Positions 6,855 through 9,513 of a DNA stretch of 9,513 bases are shown piece by piece. Positions within the stretch are counted from its first letter, which is position 1. The number at the start of each line of letters is the position of its first letter. Source of the stretch: an uncultured Clostridia bacterium (lineage in GTDB: Bacteria; Bacillota; Clostridia; Oscillospirales; Acutalibacteraceae); NCBI GenBank assembly GCA_946633275.1, contig CAMPAT010000014.1, positions 1 through 9,513 of the forward strand. Direction: 5' to 3'. A program made the position numbers and the translations under genes. The notes below the pieces were generated by a model. It was not told the origin of the DNA. It searched no databases and saw only the letters and a program-made list of their open reading frames with translations.

Positions 6855-8206
6855 CATTCTTCCTCCGAAAGTCCCGAGCCAAACAGCGAGCCGAAATCAA
6901 ACGCTTCGCCGTTTATCTCTAAATCTTTAAGCTGCTCGTCCATACTGATACGATAAAAATCATTCATAAACGTAGTGAGCGATATATCGCAAGTCTCGCC
7001 GCTTTGCATATTCTTAAGCTGAGCCGACTTATTCTCAACCTCGTTATCGCCGATTACAACGTTAAACGCGGCGTTCATCTTGTCAGCATATTTCATCTGC
7101 GCCCTGAGCGAGCGCTCGTTAAGGTCGTAAAGCACCGTAAAGCCTTCGCCGCGCATTTCGCGTGCAATTTCAACAGCCTGCTTCTGCGCTTTTTCGCCGA
7201 GTGCTACGATGAAAAGGTCCGGTTTAACTGCCTCGGGAAATTCGCAGTTCTGCGCTTCCATAACAAGCTGAAGTCTCTCAAGTCCCATTCCGAAGCCGAG
7301 CGACGGAGTATGCTGACCGCCGAGCTCCTCAATAAGACCGTCGTAGCGACCGCCGCCGCAAACAGTACCCTGCGCGCCGATTGAATCCGCAACGAATTCA
7401 AACACGGTCTTAGTATAATAATCAAGTCCGCGTACAATTCGCGGATTAATTCTGTATTCAATTCCCATAGCGTCGAGATAGCTCTTAACCTTCTCAAAGT
7501 GGTCGCTGCAATCCTCGCAGAGATAATCGAGAACTGCAGGCGCGCCCTCTGCGAGAGCCTTATCCTCAGGGCTCTTGCAATCAAGAAGACGCATTGGGTT
7601 ACGCTCAAGTCGTTCCTGACACGTTGTGCAAAGTTCGTCTTTATGCGCGCCGAAATACTCGCGAAGCGCGTCCTGATACTTTGCTCTGCACTCAGGACAG
7701 CCGATTGAATTAAGCTCAAGGTGTAAATCTTCGACTCCGAGCTCGTCAAAGACCTGCTTCGCAAGCGAAATCATCTCTGCGTCCGCAAGCGGCGACGTTG
7801 CGCCGAAGCACTCAATGCCGAACTGGTGGAATTCACGGAGTCTTCCTGCCTGCGGCTTTTCGTAGCGGTAACAGGATGTAAAATAATAAACCTTTTGCGG
7901 AAGAGCCTCGTTGCTCAGTCCGTTTTCAAGAAATGAGCGCGCTGCTCCTGCCGTGCCTTCCGGACGGAGAGTAATGGAACGTCCACCCTTGTCGTCAAAG
8001 GTGTACATTTCCTTCTGCACAACGTCCGTTGTGTCGCCTACTCCGCGCTGAAAAAGCTCTGTGTGCTCGAAAACAGGCGTTCTGATTTCCTTGTATCCGA
8101 AGCGCTCAGCAACACCGCGGCAAACAGCTTCTATGTACTGATTCTTATACACTTCTGCGGGCAAAACGTCCTTCGTGCCCTTAATTGCTTTTGTAATAAG
8201 TGCCAT
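6854..8206 (-). CDS. hisS: Histidyl-tRNA synthetase
   Basis: This 450-aa class II synthetase attaches histidine to tRNA-His. Visible are the start IKGTKDVLP, motif 2 (SCYRYEKPQAGRLREFHQFG, 111-130), HisA (RGLDYYTKTVFEF, 259-271), HisB (GGGRYDGL, 284-291), motif 3 (PSLGFGMGLERL, 301-312) and a C-terminal anticodon-binding domain from about 330. The insertion domain carries seven cysteines, C170/C173 (CPEC), C193/C196 (CTTC), C210, and C230/C233 (CEDC), suggesting a metal-binding knot. About 30 acidic residues follow the usual end near 420, ending SGLSEEE. ATG 8206 has AGGAG 7 nt upstream. The 57-nt gap to the upstream mgsA-like gene leaves no space for a T-box leader, so its expression probably depends on read-through from upstream. 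Confidence 0.97.
   Translation of the reverse strand: MALITKAIKGTKDVLPAEVYKNQYIEAVCRGVAERFGYKEIRTPVFEHTELFQRGVGDTTDVVQKEMYTFDDKGGRSITLRPEGTAGAARSFLENGLSNEALPQKVYYFTSCYRYEKPQAGRLREFHQFGIECFGATSPLADAEMISLAKQVFDELGVEDLHLELNSIGCPECRAKYQDALREYFGAHKDELCTTCQERLERNPMRLLDCKSPEDKALAEGAPAVLDYLCEDCSDHFEKVKSYLDAMGIEYRINPRIVRGLDYYTKTVFEFVADSIGAQGTVCGGGRYDGLIEELGGQHTPSLGFGMGLERLQLVMEAQNCEFPEAVKPDLFIVALGEKAQKQAVEIAREMRGEGFTVLYDLNERSLRAQMKYADKMNAAFNVVIGDNEVENKSAQLKNMQSGETCDISLTTFMNDFYRISMDEQLKDLEINGEAFDFGSLFGSGLSEEE
6862..6866 (-). promoter_or_regulatory. Ribosome binding site deciding the aspS start
   Basis: GGAGG on the minus strand lies inside the last codons of hisS. It is 4 nt from the ATG at 6857 and 7 nt from the ATG at 6854, so the second ATG is favoured. 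The choice changes the protein by only one methionine. Confidence 0.7.
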
Positions 8207-8233
8207 TTAACTTCTCCTGTATATATAGTTTAC

Positions 8234-8255
8234 GGGCGGACAAAGCTGTCCGCCC
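8234..8255 (-). other. Strong intergenic hairpin without U-tract
   Basis: On the minus strand a perfect 9-bp GC-rich stem GGGCGGACA / TGTCCGCCC closes a GCTT loop between the mgsA-like gene and hisS. It is followed by GTAAACTATATA, not a T-run, so it is not a standard intrinsic terminator in either direction. It may be an RNA stability or processing element, a pause site, or a weak terminator that lets part of the transcription reach hisS. Its role is an inference. Confidence 0.65.
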
Positions 8256-8263
8256 AGAAATTA

Positions 8264-8677
8264 TTAACTATGGTTGTAACGTGGATTAACGATTTCTCTC
8301 CACTCAAAATCTCCTCGCTCAACTCCTCTGATGAGTGCTTCCGCCGTCGCGATATTCGTCGCAAACGGAATGTTATGAACATCACAGAGCCTGAGCAAAT
8401 CGTTATCGTTAGGCTCGTGCGGTTTTGCCGTGAGCGGGTCTCTGAAGAATATCAGAAGGTCAATTTCATTACAAGCGATTCTGCTCGCAATCTGCTGACC
8501 GCCGCCCTGCGAACCGCTCAGGAAACAGTTAATATTAAGTCCTGTCGCCTCTTTAACGAGCTTTCCCGTAGTGCCGGTCGCGCATACATCGTGACGGCTG
8601 ATAATGCCGCAGTAAGCAATACAAAACTGAACGAGAAGCTCTTTTTTTGCGTCGTGTGCGATTAAAGCGATATTCAT
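8264..8677 (-). CDS. mgsA: Methylglyoxal synthase homologue with altered catalytic residues
   Basis: This 137-aa protein clearly belongs to the methylglyoxal synthase family, which converts dihydroxyacetone phosphate to methylglyoxal and phosphate. Family motifs are [13 protein letters not shown] (H8, D9), ATGTTGKL (33-40), [11 protein letters not shown] (D80), and KPHEP (H87) followed by [20 protein letters not shown]. With a constant offset of 11 from E. coli MgsA (H19 to H8, D91 to D80, H98 to H87), the catalytic Asp71 falls on G60 (GGGQQ instead of GGDQQ) and Asp101 on N90 (HEPN instead of HEPD). Activity is therefore doubtful, though the fold and phosphate site look intact. The gene has an excellent AAGGAGG 6 nt before its ATG and its own promoter. 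Its place after a PBP2 gene matches a common clostridial cell-shape cluster that ends in mgsA. Confidence 0.88.
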   Translation of the reverse strand: MNIALIAHDAKKELLVQFCIAYCGIISRHDVCATGTTGKLVKEATGLNINCFLSGSQGGGQQIASRIACNEIDLLIFFRDPLTAKPHEPNDNDLLRLCDVHNIPFATNIATAEALIRGVERGDFEWREIVNPRYNHS

Positions 8678-8718
8678 AAATTTCCTCCTTAGGGGTTGGG
8701 GTTATGCTACTTTAAAAT

Positions 8719-8747
8719 ATAATAACATAAAAGTCTTCTTTACTCAA
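8719..8747 (-). promoter_or_regulatory. Sigma-A-like promoter for mgsA and probably the hisS-aspS operon
   Basis: Minus strand: TTGAGT (8747-8742), 17-bp spacer, TATTAT (8724-8719), with a TGn extended -10. The expected +1 is near 8712, giving a leader of about 34 nt that ends in AAGGAGG. It is the only good promoter I see upstream of hisS, so it may serve five genes. Confidence 0.7.
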
Positions 8748-8770
8748 GTGACAAAATGTTAATAATTTTA

Positions 8771-9513
8771 TTACGTCAGAAGGTACGAATAACCTTGTGC
8801 GTCCTTTTTGTTAGTATTATGGGTGTAGAAATAATCCACGATTGCCTTCGTCATTTTTGCGGTTGACGTACCCGAGCCTGCCATCTCGATAGCTGTAGCA
8901 ATGCTGATTTCAGGGTTTTCATATGGCGCAAAGGTGATAAGGAAACCGTTGTTATGCTTAACGCCCTTGATTACAACCTGGGATGTACCTGTTTTACAGG
9001 CAACCTTGGTTTTTAGCCCTGCAAGAGCTTTTGACGGTCCGCCTTCAGTAGCAACCATCCTCATACCCTCTTGCACGATTTTAATATTACTGCTCTTGAC
9101 GCTGATATTCGTTGAAGGGGCGATATCCGCTTCCTTAACAGCGCCCGTCGCGCGCGAAATGCTTGATTTTACAAAATGAACCTGGTGCTTCGTTCCGCCG
9201 TTTGCAATAATAGCAGTATAGTTGCAGAGCTGAAGCGGAGTAAACAGGTTATCCGACTGTCCGATAGCCGCCTGGACCGTATCACCGGGAGCCCAGAATG
9301 TGCCGAAGCGCTTGCGGTATTCAGGGCCTGCAAGAATACCCTTCGCCTCCGGGATTTCTACGCCTGTCTTTTCGCCGAGTCCCACCATTTTACCGTAGGT
9401 GTTCATACGTTCAATGCCGAGTCTCCTCGCACAGTTATAGAAGAATATGTTACACGAGTCGCGAAGTGCCGTGCGTACGTTTTCCGAGCCGTGAAGACGA
9501 GTGCACTTAAAGG
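8771..9513 (-). CDS. mrdA: Penicillin-binding protein 2 (MrdA-type transpeptidase), C-terminal part
   Basis: The reading frame is open from the window edge (first full codon at 9511) to a TAA at 8771, giving 246 residues of a class B PBP transpeptidase domain. The second active-site motif appears as ALRDSCNIFFYNCARRLG (SxN = SCN, about 19 residues in), followed by GEKTGVEIPEAKG, APGDTVQAAIGQS, and the KTGT box in VACKTGTSQ (about residue 173 of the visible part). The catalytic SxxK, the membrane anchor and the N-terminal domain lie beyond the window. The enzyme cross-links peptidoglycan outside the membrane during cell elongation, with RodA and MreB. The C-terminal tail after the domain is short. 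PBP2 is favoured over sporulation paralogues such as SpoVD because of its position before mgsA, but that is inference. No clear terminator follows. Confidence 0.85.
   Translation of the reverse strand, partial: FKCTRLHGSENVRTALRDSCNIFFYNCARRLGIERMNTYGKMVGLGEKTGVEIPEAKGILAGPEYRKRFGTFWAPGDTVQAAIGQSDNLFTPLQLCNYTAIIANGGTKHQVHFVKSSISRATGAVKEADIAPSTNISVKSSNIKIVQEGMRMVATEGGPSKALAGLKTKVACKTGTSQVVIKGVKHNNGFLITFAPYENPEISIATAIEMAGSGTSTAKMTKAIVDYFYTHNTNKKDAQGYSYLLT

Noticed and set aside
8234..8255. Classical intrinsic terminator after mgsA
   Set aside because: The stem is strong but no T-run follows on either strand. Calling it a terminator would also leave hisS without a visible promoter.
8748..8770. 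Terminator after the PBP2 gene
   Set aside because: Only a weak AT-rich inverted repeat (AATAAAATTATT region) without a stable stem or proper U-tract is present.
1..9513. Defence island, prophage, CRISPR or transposon system
   Set aside because: I found no direct repeat array, integrase, transposase, nuclease-helicase pair, toxin-antitoxin pair or tRNA. All genes fit known chromosomal families.

Overview
The window looks like the chromosome of a spore-forming, low-to-mid-GC member of the Clostridia, probably near Ruminococcus/Oscillospiraceae. Supporting signs are the paired sporulation genes yqfC-yqfD, a gram-positive-type methylglyoxal synthase gene directly after a PBP2 (mrdA-like) gene, a hisS-aspS pair, and strong AAGGAGG-type ribosome binding sites. 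The taxon is an inference from gene content and protein style, not from a marker alignment. No RNA genes, CRISPR arrays, insertion sequences or prophage genes are visible. Coding density is very high and no gap exceeds 100 bases.

Right part (9513 down to 2816, minus strand). The window opens inside a PBP2-type transpeptidase gene (8771-9513, only the C-terminal half present). A good sigma-A-like promoter (8719-8747) follows, and then a compact run of genes: mgsA-like, hisS, aspS, yfbR-type nucleotidase and a GT-C membrane glycosyltransferase. From hisS onward the genes overlap or abut (hisS/aspS by 1 nt, aspS/yfbR by 8 nt, yfbR/glycosyltransferase by 0 nt), so they very probably form one transcript. 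Between mgsA and hisS there is only a 57-nt spacer holding a strong hairpin without a U-tract. No T-box leader fits there. The MgsA homologue has lost both catalytic aspartates known from E. coli MgsA. The glycosyltransferase gene is clearly more AT-rich than its neighbours.

Middle (2789-2825). A strong stem-loop separates the convergent glycosyltransferase and mntP genes and probably terminates both.

Left part. At 2117-2203 two divergent sigma-A promoters stand back to back, and their -35 boxes join into one perfect 12-bp palindrome. Rightward, the promoter drives mntP (manganese efflux). Leftward, it drives a NusG-domain-II protein and a Gx-family membrane protein. The leftward promoter places its predicted +1 exactly on the A of the ATG, implying a leaderless mRNA. 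That two-gene unit ends in an intrinsic terminator whose stem contains the stop codon. The sporulation genes yqfC and yqfD (C-terminus beyond the window edge) follow only 25 nt further on.

Functionally the window is mostly housekeeping: cell-wall elongation, glycolytic overflow, translation, nucleotide clean-up, metal export and sporulation. I found no obvious new multi-gene defence or mobile system. The points most worth a second look are the catalytically altered MgsA, the palindromic divergent promoter with a leaderless transcript, and the NusG_II/Gx pair, which may relate to flavin-based electron-transfer accessory proteins.
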